Notes under the pieces: model-generated
Database searches by the model: none
Told to the model about the DNA's origin: nothing
What the model saw: only the letters and a program-made list of their open reading frames with translations
Assembly (NCBI RefSeq): GCF_001548675.1
Contig: NZ_CP010834.1
Coordinates: forward strand, 1,957,501 to 2,021,500
DNA from: Methanobrevibacter sp. YE315
Lineage (GTDB): Archaea > Methanobacteriota > Methanobacteria > Methanobacteriales > Methanobacteriaceae
Direction of reading: 5' to 3'
DNA: 64,000 nucleotides
Shown here: piece after piece, positions 1 to 9,324 of the stretch
How positions within the stretch are numbered: position 1 is the first letter of the stretch
Layout of the letters: every line of letters begins with the position of its first letter
Translations under genes and position numbers: made by a program

Positions 1-165
1 CTCAGCAAAGGATTGACTGGAAGGGACATTAAAGAAAAGATACTTAAGACTGCCCTTCACAATGCAATTGCTAATGATAATGAAATAATCACAATGCAAA
101 ATATAGATTATGCAATCAAATCAACAAAAATCAAAAATAAAGATGTTAAAGGAATGTTTGAATAA
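1..165 (+). CDS. C-terminal end of an AAA+ ATPase (partial)
   Basis: The window opens inside a rightward reading frame of 54 codons that stops with TAA at 163-165. The readable tail begins with a Leu-Ser-Lys-Gly-Leu-Thr-Gly-Arg-Asp-Ile-Lys pattern. This is typical of the helical lid of AAA+ ATPases, where the SGRDIK arginine is sensor 2. The ATPase core lies outside the window, so the substrate cannot be told. It is convergent with hemA, 10 nt away, and the two ends share a 7-bp inverted repeat. The family call rests on the lid motif only. Confidence 0.55.
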   Translation, partial: LSKGLTGRDIKEKILKTALHNAIANDNEIITMQNIDYAIKSTKIKNKDVKGMFE

Positions 166-174
166 AACAAACAT
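154..174. terminator. Inverted repeat between convergent genes
   Basis: A perfect 7-bp inverted repeat (ATGTTTG at 154-160, CAAACAT at 168-174) flanks a 7-nt A-rich loop that contains the stop codon of the AAA+ gene. It sits between two convergent genes and may act on both strands. There is no clear T-tract after it on the plus strand, so the terminator role is tentative. Confidence 0.35.
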
Positions 175-175
175 C

Positions 176-1378
176 CTACTTATCTGAATTAAAAATATAC
201 TCACAAGCTGCAATTATATCCTCATTGTCTTCTTTTGCAGCCTTTTTAACTTTTTTAGAAATATCATAAAATATTTTATTTACAATGGAATTTGTTAAAT
301 TATCCAATATTTTTACGCTACCATCTACATCAGCCAACTTAACACTAGCTTTTTGAGTTTCACGTTGCCTTATCTCTTCCATAGATGCTCTTAAATTACC
401 AAGTAATTCATCAACTTCCATTATCTTAAAGGATTCTTTAAGTAAAATGAACTCATCATTGATGATATTTTCTGCCTCGCCAAATTCTTTTTTTCTGAGA
501 TTTGTATTAATTTCGGCAATTTCCCTTAAATCGTCAATATTAAATGATTTGACACCAAGTTCACGAACATCATCAGAAATGTCACGAGGATTAGCAATGT
601 CTACCATCATTAAATTTTCATAATCCATATCGATGCCTAAAAGACGTTCTTTTGTTATTATGGCATGAGGAGCACTAGTTGCACTAATCACCACATCAGC
701 AGTAGCCAGATATTTTTCTAAATCGTTGAAAAGGATTGCTTCTCCACCCAAATCCTTTGCAAGGTCAACAGCAACATAATATGTCCTGTTTGCAACAAAA
801 ATAGCATTCAAATCTTTTTCTGCAAGCGCCTTAGCAACCAATTTACCCATTTTTCCAGCGCCAATTACCAGAACGGATTTATCATCAAGACTGCCTATGT
901 GCTTTTCAGCCAAATCAATTGCTGCAGAGCCGATAGAAACAGATCCCTTATTAATGTTTGTTTTATTTCTGACAACCTGTCCAACATGAATTGCTTTTGT
1001 AAAAACAGCATCCAAAACCTTTCCGCAATGATGATTTTTCATTGCTTTGTTTTTTGCATCCTTGACTTGGCCTAGAATCTGGTCTTCACCAACAATCATG
1101 GATTCCAATCCGGATGTCATTCTCAACAAATGCATTATAGCAGACTGGCCATATTCAATTACAATGCTTTGGTTTTCATGGGAAAGTAATTCCTCATCTT
1201 CAGGAATATAATCATTATTAATATAATACTCTTTCCTATTGCAAGTAGAAATCTCAATATATTCTCCTATTGAATATTTTTCCTGCAATTTCCAGAATAG
1301 TTCATCTATATCCTTTGAAATAATTTCCATTGACTGAATATCTGCAATTTTATGGTCAACTCTTAAATTAAGTATCAC
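176..1378 (-). CDS. hemA: Glutamyl-tRNA reductase
   Basis: HemA reduces glutamyl-tRNA(Glu) to glutamate-1-semialdehyde with NADPH. This is the committed step of tetrapyrrole synthesis (F430, corrinoids, siroheme) in archaea using the C5 pathway. The 400-residue protein has the catalytic-cysteine motif STCNR (Cys46), the GLESMIVGEDQILGQ block near residue 90, a Rossmann NADPH site VIGAGKMGK near 170, and the C-terminal dimerisation helices. The start is GTG at 1378, overlapping the upstream dehydrogenase stop as GTGA, which suggests translational coupling. It is last in the mmp9-precorrin-2 dehydrogenase-hemA operon. Very secure. Confidence 0.97.
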   Translation of the reverse strand: MILNLRVDHKIADIQSMEIISKDIDELFWKLQEKYSIGEYIEISTCNRKEYYINNDYIPEDEELLSHENQSIVIEYGQSAIMHLLRMTSGLESMIVGEDQILGQVKDAKNKAMKNHHCGKVLDAVFTKAIHVGQVVRNKTNINKGSVSIGSAAIDLAEKHIGSLDDKSVLVIGAGKMGKLVAKALAEKDLNAIFVANRTYYVAVDLAKDLGGEAILFNDLEKYLATADVVISATSAPHAIITKERLLGIDMDYENLMMVDIANPRDISDDVRELGVKSFNIDDLREIAEINTNLRKKEFGEAENIINDEFILLKESFKIMEVDELLGNLRASMEEIRQRETQKASVKLADVDGSVKILDNLTNSIVNKIFYDISKKVKKAAKEDNEDIIAACEYIFNSDK

Positions 1379-1995
1379 ATTAATCCCCTTATTAAGTTAT
1401 CAATATAATTTTTAGCTCCGCCAATATCACCCTTTTTAATGAAATTATTGACATTGTCATCTTCAAAAATCTCATAAAGAAAGTTTCTACGGTCCTTTTG
1501 GTCTTCAACAATTTCTTTTAATTTATTGCGAGCATAATCTTGAAGTTCGATTTCTAAAATATCCTCTTCAGTAATAATTGATTGAATTTTTTTTCTAAGT
1601 TGGCGAGCCATTAATGGACTTTTTCCATTTGTAAAAATAGATATTTCAATTTCTCCAATATTAAAGCTTGTAGGAACAATTATATCCCCTTTTTGTGGAA
1701 AATCTGCCCTATTAACCAATTTATCTTGAGCAATTCCACAAACATATTCTGACAACTCTTCATCGCCACTGGCTACAACAACCAAATCAGCCCACTTAAC
1801 CAACTCATCAACATCATCAGTGGAACATAAGACAGCCCCCTTACATTCCAATTCATCTGTTAAATGATTTCCAGCTAATTTTACATTAGCTCCATGAGTT
1901 AAAAATTTATTCGCTCTTCTAGTTGCAACTTCGCCGGTGCCTAAAATAAAAACATTCAAATCAGTTGTTTTTAAATAAAGAGAAGTCCAATCCAT
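1375..1995 (-). CDS. Precorrin-2 dehydrogenase / sirohydrochlorin ferrochelatase-like protein
   Basis: The NAD-dependent dehydrogenase oxidises precorrin-2 to sirohydrochlorin, the branch compound for siroheme, cobamides and F430. The first ~100 residues are a Rossmann domain with the FILGTGEVATRRANKF dinucleotide motif. A middle segment carries the family's NRADFPQKGDI and SPLMARQLRKKI patterns. I chose ATG at 1995, which leaves one base after the mmp9 stop. An in-frame start at 2025 would add ten residues and overlap mmp9. The length (206 aa) fits the archaeal single-function form without the methyltransferase domain of CysG. Chelatase activity is not shown by the sequence. Confidence 0.9.
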   Translation of the reverse strand: MDWTSLYLKTTDLNVFILGTGEVATRRANKFLTHGANVKLAGNHLTDELECKGAVLCSTDDVDELVKWADLVVVASGDEELSEYVCGIAQDKLVNRADFPQKGDIIVPTSFNIGEIEISIFTNGKSPLMARQLRKKIQSIITEEDILEIELQDYARNKLKEIVEDQKDRRNFLYEIFEDDNVNNFIKKGDIGGAKNYIDNLIRGLM

Positions 1996-1996
1996 T

Positions 1997-2479
1997 TTAA
2001 TCAGAATTTTCAAGAGATCTGGCATGTAAAACTTTTACAGCAGCTCTCAAATCATTATCACATTCAGTTAAAACATTCATCGCTTCTAGTTTTGTAACAT
2101 GGAATGTTTCAGCCAATGCTTCAGCTCTTTCATCAGGATTAGGTTTATTAACACCAACTAACCTTTCTGATAATTCTTTTTTTAAGTCTAAATACTCTTC
2201 ATGACTCATTCCCATATTCCTTAAAGTCATGTCTCTTAATGGGCAAGGTTTAGATGGTTTACAACACCATACAAGTGATCCAAAACAAGTTCCTGCTCCT
2301 TCACCTAATCTAGTTTCTTTCCCAAATTGAATTTTAATGTTAATAAACTCTTGAGGAGTTAAATTAACTTCTTGTAATGCATTTAACACTGGACATGGTT
2401 TTACTGGAGGACAACAAAAAGCAAGTCCCCTGACGTCTCCTCCTCTACAAATGTGAGATGGTGCATCTTCCCAAGTCAT
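1997..2479 (-). CDS. Methanogenesis marker protein 9 (Mmp9)
   Basis: This is a small protein found in methanogens, with no assigned activity that I know of. It carries two related cysteine blocks. The first has Cys11, then CCPPVKPCP with Cys22, 23 and 29. The second has Cys65, then CCKPSKPCP with Cys72, 73 and 79. This looks like an internal duplication that could bind one or two metal or Fe-S centres (inference). Residues 117-155 resemble a UBA-like three-helix module. A GGAGG ribosome site precedes ATG 2479. It is the first gene of an operon with precorrin-2 dehydrogenase (one-base gap) and hemA, which links it by context to F430 or corrinoid tetrapyrrole supply. Confidence 0.85.
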   Translation of the reverse strand: MTWEDAPSHICRGGDVRGLAFCCPPVKPCPVLNALQEVNLTPQEFINIKIQFGKETRLGEGAGTCFGSLVWCCKPSKPCPLRDMTLRNMGMSHEEYLDLKKELSERLVGVNKPNPDERAEALAETFHVTKLEAMNVLTECDNDLRAAVKVLHARSLENSD

Positions 2480-2567
2480 AATAAACCTCCAAATTCATTC
2501 ATCTATGTGAATTAATAATCATTAATTATAAAATAATAATATAATTTATTTGAAGAATGAATATATA

Positions 2568-2585
2568 ATCTTTTTTATAAAAGAT
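2568..2585. other. Inverted repeat in the mmp9/metallopeptidase divergent region
   Basis: The 171-bp gap between the two divergent genes is AT-rich. It contains a perfect 7-bp inverted repeat (ATCTTTT at 2568-2574, AAAAGAT at 2579-2585) with a 4-nt spacer. It could be a regulator site or part of a promoter. AT-rich composition makes chance occurrence possible. Confidence 0.3.
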
Positions 2586-2650
2586 ATATAATCCAAATAA
2601 TTGATGAAAATATTTTTAAAAGCTCCTATACAATTTTTATATAGAAAATC

Positions 2651-3343
2651 ATGACACCGGAAAAAATAATAATTGAAGATTTGACAATTATCCTAGAGAG
2701 AAAAAACATTAAAAACATGTATCTTCGCGTTTTACCACCGAATGGAGATATAAAAGTATCAGCCCCATTATTCATATCCGATAAAGATATCCAAAATTTC
2801 ATAAAATCCCGTAAAGATTGGATTTTAGAAAAGCAAAAGCTAATTTTGGAAAATGACATCAAAATGCCATTGAAATACAAAAGTGGAGAAACTCATTACT
2901 TATGGGGAAAAGCATACAGATTACAATTGATTCAAAATGACAAGATAAAGCGCGTATTTATTGATGAAGATAAATCAATTATTTACTTGCCGGTGCCAAA
3001 AAGAAGTACAATCGAAAAAAGAGAGAAAATAATAACTGATTTTTATAGAACAGAACTTCAAAAGGCGATTCCTCCAGTTTTAGATAAATGCTGCAAAATT
3101 GTTGGAAAAACCCCTTCAGAAGTTAAAGTTAGAAAAATGAAAAATTGGGGTAATTGCAGATGGCAGGATAAGATAATAACACTAAATTTGAATTTGGCAA
3201 AAAAAGACCCAATATGTTTGGAATATGTCATGATACATGAATTATGTCATCTGATAGAATTTAATCATGGAAAAAAATTTAAAAAATTAATGGACAAGTT
3301 TTGTCCAAATTGGAAAGAAATAAAAAAAATATTAAATGAATAA
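2651..3343 (+). CDS. YgjP/SprT-type zinc metallopeptidase (DUF45 family)
   Basis: This is a predicted cytoplasmic zinc-dependent hydrolase of the YgjP family; physiological substrates are unknown. The C-terminal half carries the family motif WGNCRW (near 165), then the zinc site HELCH (His196, Glu197, His200) and a third ligand His206 in NHGKKF. The N-terminal half shows the all-beta pattern LRVLPPNGDIKVSAP seen before the catalytic domain. The length of 230 aa is normal. It is a single gene that runs convergently into atwA with a 6-nt gap. Confidence 0.88.
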   Translation: MTPEKIIIEDLTIILERKNIKNMYLRVLPPNGDIKVSAPLFISDKDIQNFIKSRKDWILEKQKLILENDIKMPLKYKSGETHYLWGKAYRLQLIQNDKIKRVFIDEDKSIIYLPVPKRSTIEKREKIITDFYRTELQKAIPPVLDKCCKIVGKTPSEVKVRKMKNWGNCRWQDKIITLNLNLAKKDPICLEYVMIHELCHLIEFNHGKKFKKLMDKFCPNWKEIKKILNE

Positions 3344-3349
3344 GAAGAA

Positions 3350-4951
3350 TTATCTATTGTCTTTAAGCATGTCTTCTTTTTCATCTACTGTTAATTTTTC
3401 AACGATCTCTTCAGGAGTACCAATATCAAGGAGTTTACCTCCTCTCATTAAAGCAGCCCTGTCACAAACATCTAAAACGAAGTCCATATCGTGGGAAACT
3501 ATGATAAATGTTTGTTCTAATTCAGTACGAGCTTTTAATATAGAATCTGATACGATAACACGAGTAACAGGATCCATAGTACCTGTTGGTTCATCTAAAA
3601 GAATCAAATTAGGTTCTTTAATTAAAACTTGTGCCAAAGCGACCCTATGTTTTTCACCCACACTTAATTGGTCAGGGTATTTGTCAAGGATACTTACTGC
3701 AACATCATCACTAAATCCAACAGTAGTCAATGCATGAATAGCCTTAATTTTACCAAATTCCGCAGGTAAATTTAAACTGATTGCATCAGTTAAATTTCCA
3801 AGGATAGTTCTGTGAGGATATAATGAATATTCTTGGTGCAATAAACCGATATAAGGCATGATACGTCCACGATTAAGAGGACCTACTTTAGTCATGTCAA
3901 TCCATTCGTCACCAAGCTTGATTTGGATATTACCTCCACTTGGTTCTGTTAAACCAATTAACATCCGGGTAGTGGTTGTCTTACCAGAACCGCTTAACCC
4001 TACAATACCGAAGATTTCTTCTTTATTAATTGTTAAGTTAACACCGTCTACAGCTTTAACTACCCCACGTTCAATGGAATAATAGTGTTTTTTAACATCT
4101 TCAAGAACAACTTCCGGTTCTCCGAATTCAGGAATTTCAGGTTTTTTAGGAACAGGAACAGTAGCCATGAATTCTTCAACTACTTTATGAGGATCTCCTT
4201 CTTCTTTAATTTGGCCATCCTCTAACCAAATAACATTATCGGCAAGTTCAGTCATTACTTCAGGCCAATGAGAAGTGATTAACATGGTGATTCCTTCATC
4301 TTTAACACCTTCTTTTAAGGTATTGTGAAGTTTTACTGCAGTTTGTGGATCTAAAGTACCGGTAGGTTCATCAGCTAGGAACATCATAGGAGATTTAGCT
4401 AATTGTCTTGCAAGTACGACTCTCTGTTTTTCACCACCACTTAAATCACGAGCAATGTGAGTAACCCTATGGTTCATCTGAACCATTTCTAATAATTCTA
4501 AAGCATCATAAATGCCTTCTTCATATTCTTTACCTTCAGGCATTGCCCTCATTACATTTTCAATTACGGTTTCTTCATCATATAATGCGAAGTTACGTTG
4601 TAACATGATGGAAATTCTTCTTTTAATACTTGCAAATAATTTTCTTTCAGCATTAAAGAAATCTACTTCTCTAAGTTCTAAAGTTCCCCCACAATTACAT
4701 TTTTCGCCTGCATGTGATGGGGAATCCACTGCCAAACATTTAGGACAAACGGCCACATTGAATATAATCTGACCATCATCAGGCTTATAATCCAATGTAC
4801 CTCTTAACATGTTGATTAAAACAGATTTTCCACTTCCACTACGTCCCAAAATACCTAAAGTCTCTCCTTCACTAATCTTCAAATTAATATCTTTAAGAAT
4901 ATCAACACCATCAAAAGTTTTTCTAATATTCTTAAGTGTTATAAAATCCAT
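3350..4951 (-). CDS. atwA: Methyl-coenzyme M reductase activation component A2
   Basis: Component A2 is a double ABC-type ATPase that supports the ATP-dependent reductive activation of Ni(II) F430 to Ni(I) in methyl-CoM reductase. Both nucleotide-binding halves are complete. The first has Walker A GRSGSGKS near 36-43 and signature LSGGEKQR near 168. The second has Walker A GLSGSGKT and a variant signature LSVGEKHR. An insertion in the first half contains four cysteines (69, 72, 85, 87) in a CxxC...CxC pattern, probably a metal or Fe-S site. There is no membrane segment, so it is a soluble ABC protein. It is encoded about 33 kb from mcr but on the same strand. Confidence 0.95.
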   Translation of the reverse strand: MDFITLKNIRKTFDGVDILKDINLKISEGETLGILGRSGSGKSVLINMLRGTLDYKPDDGQIIFNVAVCPKCLAVDSPSHAGEKCNCGGTLELREVDFFNAERKLFASIKRRISIMLQRNFALYDEETVIENVMRAMPEGKEYEEGIYDALELLEMVQMNHRVTHIARDLSGGEKQRVVLARQLAKSPMMFLADEPTGTLDPQTAVKLHNTLKEGVKDEGITMLITSHWPEVMTELADNVIWLEDGQIKEEGDPHKVVEEFMATVPVPKKPEIPEFGEPEVVLEDVKKHYYSIERGVVKAVDGVNLTINKEEIFGIVGLSGSGKTTTTRMLIGLTEPSGGNIQIKLGDEWIDMTKVGPLNRGRIMPYIGLLHQEYSLYPHRTILGNLTDAISLNLPAEFGKIKAIHALTTVGFSDDVAVSILDKYPDQLSVGEKHRVALAQVLIKEPNLILLDEPTGTMDPVTRVIVSDSILKARTELEQTFIIVSHDMDFVLDVCDRAALMRGGKLLDIGTPEEIVEKLTVDEKEDMLKDNR

Positions 4952-5023
4952 GAAATCACCTATTGAAATAATTTATATTTTAAACTATTAATATAAGTTT
5001 CTAATAACAATTGTTTTAAAAAA

Positions 5024-5755
5024 TTAAAAATTAGTAATATTAAAATCCAAATTGCCTGAAATAATTGAACGTGCTATTGAAAAACCATAAACTCCTGTAT
5101 CAATCATTTTTTTGACGTTTTCCTGTGAGTTTACAGAATTATTTCCAATAACTTTAATTGAAACATTATTACAAATTTCTCTCAAAAGTTCCCAGTCAGC
5201 TTCAAAGACACCTTTCTTCATTGCATCAATATGCAAATAATCAGCACCGGCATCTTCAATCAGATTAGCAATATTTAGAGTATCAATACCCTCGACATTT
5301 GCTCTGATTTTAACTGAAACTTCACTATCAACATTATCAACAATTTGAGAGATGAAATCACTTAAATCATCTCTTTTCAACATTTCCTGGCCACAACCTA
5401 TATCTAAAATTTCGTTTTGGCGACAATGACAGTTAATCTCAACAATATCTAAATCTTTAATATTGCCTATTTCAATAATTGGTTGCGGAGTTGTTGATCT
5501 AACATTTGCTGAAACTTTCACATTGCTGTGAACTTTTTTGATTGAAGCAACTTCATTTTCTATATGATTAAAAATCACATCCTCAGGAAAATGGAATTCT
5601 TTTCTTCCTCTTTCAATGATTTTTTTGCTTGCTTCAATTGTGGGGCGGTCTAAACTGTATCCACCCAAAGTAGCTACATTAAAACCATAGGGAATAACTT
5701 TATTTAAAAAATCAGCGTCAGTTATTCCCGCCATTGGGGCAACTACTTTAAGCAT
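5024..5755 (-). CDS. TIM-barrel protein of the DUS-like (nifR3-related archaeal) family
   Basis: This is a flavin-type TIM barrel related to tRNA-dihydrouridine synthases; the archaeal subfamily has no proven role that I know of. It begins LKVVAPMAGITDADF, matching the DUS N-terminal strand. It has INCHCRQ where DUS enzymes have an N-x-x-C-P site, so the catalytic cysteine position is kept but the flanking Gly and Pro are replaced. A late barrel strand carries the KVIGNNSV pattern. I chose ATG 5755 because GAGG lies six bases upstream; a TTG at 5767 would overlap the previous stop. It follows GTP cyclohydrolase III directly, and the same pair is adjacent in Methanocaldococcus (MJ0144/MJ0145). 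Confidence 0.8.
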   Translation of the reverse strand: MLKVVAPMAGITDADFLNKVIPYGFNVATLGGYSLDRPTIEASKKIIERGRKEFHFPEDVIFNHIENEVASIKKVHSNVKVSANVRSTTPQPIIEIGNIKDLDIVEINCHCRQNEILDIGCGQEMLKRDDLSDFISQIVDNVDSEVSVKIRANVEGIDTLNIANLIEDAGADYLHIDAMKKGVFEADWELLREICNNVSIKVIGNNSVNSQENVKKMIDTGVYGFSIARSIISGNLDFNITNF

Positions 5756-5763
5756 GATTATCC

Positions 5764-6525
5764 TCAATATTCTTTTTCAATGACCCATGTCCACATTTCA
5801 TTATTGTGAGCGCGGATTTCTTCAAGCCCGATATCAGCCATATATGCGGCATCTTCAGCATTTTTACCTCTACCGATTCCAGCTTTGAGTTTGATACCTA
5901 TCTCATTATCAATTTCGACCATTATATCTTCGATTTCTTTTTCGGATAACCCGTTACATGGAGACATGAAATTATCTCCACCAATGAAGAACAATAATGC
6001 TCCTTTTTTGATTAATTTAGTCATTAAATAATGTTGAGCTTTATTTACCATGAAGCTTGTATCAAAAGCAGATTCTATATCAGTTAAGGTTTCTGTAACA
6101 CTATTAATATCAATGTGAGCTGCTTGGACAAAACTATCTTCTTCACTTACTAAACTATCTACAGCCAATATCTCTTTTCTTTCTCCAGATTGAGCACTTC
6201 CCGCCTTTTGTAATGCTATTGTTGCTAGTTTTTGAGCTTCATGAGGTGTTTCAGCAGCACCTACACCCATACTTATAGTTATTGGATATCTGTTTCTAAT
6301 AGATCTTTGAATTCTTAAATGGTCCTCTTCATTAAGACCATTTGAAATTGCAAGTAAGTTATCAAATCTGGTAAAGAAAACTAAACCTTTTTTATTTCCA
6401 AAATGATTATTTAAATCAGCGAACAAACTCGCTTGAAGCATTTGCAAATCAGATTCAGTTCTTGGCCTTGGAGTAACAGTCCAAGGACCATAATTGTCAA
6501 TTTGTATTAAAGTCATTTGTATCAT
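5764..6525 (-). CDS. gch3: GTP cyclohydrolase III
   Basis: GTP cyclohydrolase III hydrolyses GTP to 2-amino-5-formylamino-6-ribosylamino-4(3H)-pyrimidinone 5'-phosphate. This is the archaeal entry to riboflavin and hence to the deazaflavin of F420. The protein starts [21 protein letters not shown], matching characterised MJ0145. It shows two related halves with the GGDNF (position near 175) and FFTRFDN motifs of this palm/nucleotidyl-cyclase-like fold. A GGCGG ribosome site fits the ATG at 6525. It is cotranscribed with cofE and cofD upstream, consistent with F420 supply. Confidence 0.94.
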   Translation of the reverse strand: MIQMTLIQIDNYGPWTVTPRPRTESDLQMLQASLFADLNNHFGNKKGLVFFTRFDNLLAISNGLNEEDHLRIQRSIRNRYPITISMGVGAAETPHEAQKLATIALQKAGSAQSGERKEILAVDSLVSEEDSFVQAAHIDINSVTETLTDIESAFDTSFMVNKAQHYLMTKLIKKGALLFFIGGDNFMSPCNGLSEKEIEDIMVEIDNEIGIKLKAGIGRGKNAEDAAYMADIGLEEIRAHNNEMWTWVIEKEY

Positions 6526-6545
6526 TGAATAACCGCCTCTTCCTA

Positions 6546-7451
6546 TTAAGGAATATCATCAATAATAATTTTAGCTAAATTTTTCTTAGCATCTAAATTA
6601 TTCATTATAGTATTTGTAACTATTACCTTATTAATTATTTGGTTTACCAAAACTTTTTTATCCTCATCTTTATTATCGATTACTATTGTGTCTAAGAAAT
6701 CCTCATACAATGATGCGACACCTACTGATGAAACATCAATACCTAACGCTTTCATAAATTTGCTGGCAGGACCTGAAACAGAGTCCGAACCAATAATTGG
6801 AGATACAGCAATTACATGAGTGTCTTTTAGAGCCTCACGAACACCCTCTAATGATAAAATAGGTGAAATTGAAGTAATTGGATTTGACGGACCGATAATC
6901 ACCGCCTGAGAATTTTTTATAGCGTCAATAATTCCATCTGTTGGATTGACATCAGAAAATTTGATGTCCAATACTTCAGGCTGAGATTGATGTTTAATTA
7001 AAAAATCATGAAATTCCAATTCACCGATATCTGTGAAGATTTTTATATCAGAATTCTCTTCACTCATTGGAATGATTCTTGAAGCAATGCCCATATTTTT
7101 TGATTGAATCTCACATGCCTTGCTTAAACCATACTTTTTCATTAATTGTGTCTTTTGTATTTTGGTTGCACGGTCAATATCACCAATCCTAAGTAATTCC
7201 GGACATCCGATCTCTTCAAGTCTTTCATGAGTGATAAAGGTATCGCCCTTAACACCATACCACAATTCATCATTAATCAAGTCAGACATTGTGTATAATA
7301 CAGTATCAATATCTGCAGAAACATAAACACCGGAAAAATAATCGTTTTCCAAGGTATTTACAACTATAGTCAAATTTGCAGGATCGATAATCTCTTTTAA
7401 ACCTTGCAACAACTTAGGAGTACCAGTTCCGCCAGAAAAAACAGTAATCAT
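6546..7451 (-). CDS. cofD: 2-phospho-L-lactate transferase
   Basis: CofD joins the activated lactyl phosphate group to the deazaflavin FO to give F420-0. The N-terminal strand [17 protein letters not shown] is the family nucleotide/phosphate loop. [22 protein letters not shown] and the [14 protein letters not shown] segment near 190 are also diagnostic. The chosen ATG at 7451 is preceded by GTGAT. An upstream ATG at 7463 overlaps the cofE stop as ATGA, so the start may be four residues earlier. It sits between cofE and GTP cyclohydrolase III. Confidence 0.95.
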   Translation of the reverse strand: MITVFSGGTGTPKLLQGLKEIIDPANLTIVVNTLENDYFSGVYVSADIDTVLYTMSDLINDELWYGVKGDTFITHERLEEIGCPELLRIGDIDRATKIQKTQLMKKYGLSKACEIQSKNMGIASRIIPMSEENSDIKIFTDIGELEFHDFLIKHQSQPEVLDIKFSDVNPTDGIIDAIKNSQAVIIGPSNPITSISPILSLEGVREALKDTHVIAVSPIIGSDSVSGPASKFMKALGIDVSSVGVASLYEDFLDTIVIDNKDEDKKVLVNQIINKVIVTNTIMNNLDAKKNLAKIIIDDIP

Positions 7452-7459
7452 AATATCAC

Positions 7460-8224
7460 TCATTTCCTAAATACATCGAATTCCTTTGGCATGAGGACAG
7501 GTTTGATATTTGAATTTACATCCCTTAATTTATCAAAACTATCAAATCCTCTAATAATAACTACCGGGAGACCTTCATCAGCTTGACCCATTATAAGAGA
7601 TGCTGCAGAAGACAGTTCATCACATGTTGCAATTTCGGTAGTTTCAAGCTCCCTACCATATAAATCCTTTTCACCAACTCTTCTCCAAATAGGAGATATT
7701 CCAGAACATCCAATTGCAGTACCTATTGCACCGAATCTGAATGCTCTTCCCTGAGTATCTGTAATAATAACTGCAATTTCTTCGCCAAATTCCTTTTCTA
7801 AGAATTCGCGAATTTGAGATGCTGATTTATCCGCATCTTTAGGCATTGGAGTAGCTAAACCATCACCCACATTGGATTCATCAATACCTGCATTAGCGCA
7901 AACAAAACCTTGAATTGTTTCGGTAATGATGAAACTTGGCCCCACTTCAACAATTTCATTGGACTGTTGAATAATAGCTTCAACTAATTTAGGGTCTTTT
8001 CCGGATTTTTCAGCTAATTCAATAGCTTGTTGTGATGGAACTAATTCATTTAATTTTATGAAGTTCTCTTCAGCTTTTGAAATTAAAGTTTCAGCAATCA
8101 ATACAATATCCCCATGATTAAGGCCACAACCTTGTTCTTCAATTGCTTCTTTAATAATTTTTGAAATATCGCTGCTGCCATCAACAATAGGAATATTCTC
8201 TAAACCAAATAATTCAATTCTCAT
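7460..8224 (-). CDS. cofE: F420-0:gamma-glutamyl ligase
   Basis: CofE adds glutamate residues to F420-0 with GTP to make F420-2. The protein has the N-terminal [13 protein letters not shown] strand, the [15 protein letters not shown] block, and the metal/GTP region with [21 protein letters not shown] and [13 protein letters not shown]. About 254 aa from ATG 8224, which is preferred because it gives the usual family N-terminus. ATG 8233 is also possible, and no strong ribosome site separates them. It is directly upstream of cofD, so the two last F420 steps are coupled. Confidence 0.95.
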   Translation of the reverse strand: MRIELFGLENIPIVDGSSDISKIIKEAIEEQGCGLNHGDIVLIAETLISKAEENFIKLNELVPSQQAIELAEKSGKDPKLVEAIIQQSNEIVEVGPSFIITETIQGFVCANAGIDESNVGDGLATPMPKDADKSASQIREFLEKEFGEEIAVIITDTQGRAFRFGAIGTAIGCSGISPIWRRVGEKDLYGRELETTEIATCDELSSAASLIMGQADEGLPVVIIRGFDSFDKLRDVNSNIKPVLMPKEFDVFRK

Positions 8225-8237
8225 AATAACCATCTGA

Positions 8238-8258
8238 AAAAATTAAAAAAAAGAAAAA
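8238..8258 (-). terminator. Oligo-T stretch after purO
   Basis: The 35-nt gap between purO and cofE reads as interrupted runs of T on the minus strand (A-runs on plus at 8240-8257). That is the classic archaeal oligo-T terminator, without a hairpin. Read-through into cofE is possible. Confidence 0.4.
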
Positions 8259-8259
8259 A

Positions 8260-8886
8260 TTATGGATTATAGACATCAATAGTCCATTCTCCATCAAAAA
8301 CAGCTGCTGAAGAAGTTACAGGCTTTTCATATTCTGCAAAAGTACCTTCATCAAAAATAAATTTGGCTGCATCAGCAGATGTTTTCGCATCAAATTCAAC
8401 AACATCATATACTTGACTACCATATGTTGAAATAAATCCTGCCTTACCGTATGGGACTTGTTCAACTAAAATCTTATTATCGTTGACAATTCCAATATAA
8501 CACTCATAGTCTTCTTCATTGTCGGCATATTTGACAACGGCTGCGATTCTAGGAGTATTATAATCATCTTTCTCGTAATCCATTGTAAGTAATGAATATG
8601 CAAGTGCATCTTTAATATTCATTCCTAAAGCAAGTTTATCTGCTATAACATCAGTTTGAGAACCGTTGGATACGATAGCCATATTTTCTACAATGCGAAT
8701 ACAATTGTAAGCGATATAAGTATTCACATAAAAATCTTTCTCAAATCCTTCTTTTGGCACAACAGCTGCACGTTCATCAAATTTTAGACATTGCCTATTA
8801 GGAAATGACCTGCTTGAAACTCTGTATGCGACAAAAGGTTTGCCTTCACTATTCATTCCTGTTGATAAAATTCTTCCAGTATACAT
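8260..8886 (-). CDS. purO: Archaeal IMP cyclohydrolase
   Basis: PurO closes the purine ring, converting FAICAR to IMP, in archaea lacking PurH. The N-terminal block [30 protein letters not shown] is diagnostic. The start is placed at ATG 8886 because GAGGG lies exactly six bases upstream. The in-frame ATG at 8892 abuts that ribosome site, and the upstream extension to 8943 would run into exbD. About 208 aa, as usual for the family. The four-layered alpha-beta-beta-alpha fold cannot be seen from sequence alone. Confidence 0.94.
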   Translation of the reverse strand: MYTGRILSTGMNSEGKPFVAYRVSSRSFPNRQCLKFDERAAVVPKEGFEKDFYVNTYIAYNCIRIVENMAIVSNGSQTDVIADKLALGMNIKDALAYSLLTMDYEKDDYNTPRIAAVVKYADNEEDYECYIGIVNDNKILVEQVPYGKAGFISTYGSQVYDVVEFDAKTSADAAKFIFDEGTFAEYEKPVTSSAAVFDGEWTIDVYNP

Positions 8887-8899
8887 TTTCATCCCTCGA

Positions 8900-9316
8900 T
8901 TAAAGTTGCGGCTTTTGAACTGCCTTTTCCGGTGAAATTCCATTAGGTGTGATAATATTAATTTCTCCAGGTTTAATGATTATTTGACCTTCATCCATTA
9001 CTTTTGCTTGCACTCCAACGGCACTGCCCGATATTGCATCGGAACGGTCTTGACCGTTAACGGTCACTTTATGCAAATTGGCTACAGGCACTATATAATA
9101 TTCTTGATCACCTGAAACATCAGTCACATTAGGTTTTCCACTTGCATCTTGCGCAACATCAGAAGCATCATTTGTTTGAACATCTGTAGCTGAAAAATTA
9201 CTAGTTACAACTAAAAATATCATTATTGTGAATAGAATATCAATAAACGGGACTAAATTGATACTTGGGGTTTGATCTGAAATTTTCTTTTTATGTTTTC
9301 CAACATCAATTGCCAT
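8900..9316 (-). CDS. ExbD/TolR-family proton-channel component
   Basis: This is a single-pass membrane protein that would pair with the ExbB/TolQ protein encoded just upstream. One N-terminal transmembrane segment (about residues 18-40) carries the conserved membrane aspartate in [15 protein letters not shown]. The rest is predicted outside the cytoplasm and ends in a Pro-rich tail, VQKPQL. Compared with bacterial ExbD the extracytoplasmic domain is similar in size. There is no TonB or TolA gene nearby, so the driven process is unknown. Confidence 0.85.
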   Translation of the reverse strand: MAIDVGKHKKKISDQTPSINLVPFIDILFTIMIFLVVTSNFSATDVQTNDASDVAQDASGKPNVTDVSGDQEYYIVPVANLHKVTVNGQDRSDAISGSAVGVQAKVMDEGQIIIKPGEINIITPNGISPEKAVQKPQL

Positions 9317-9324
9317 CTTATCAC

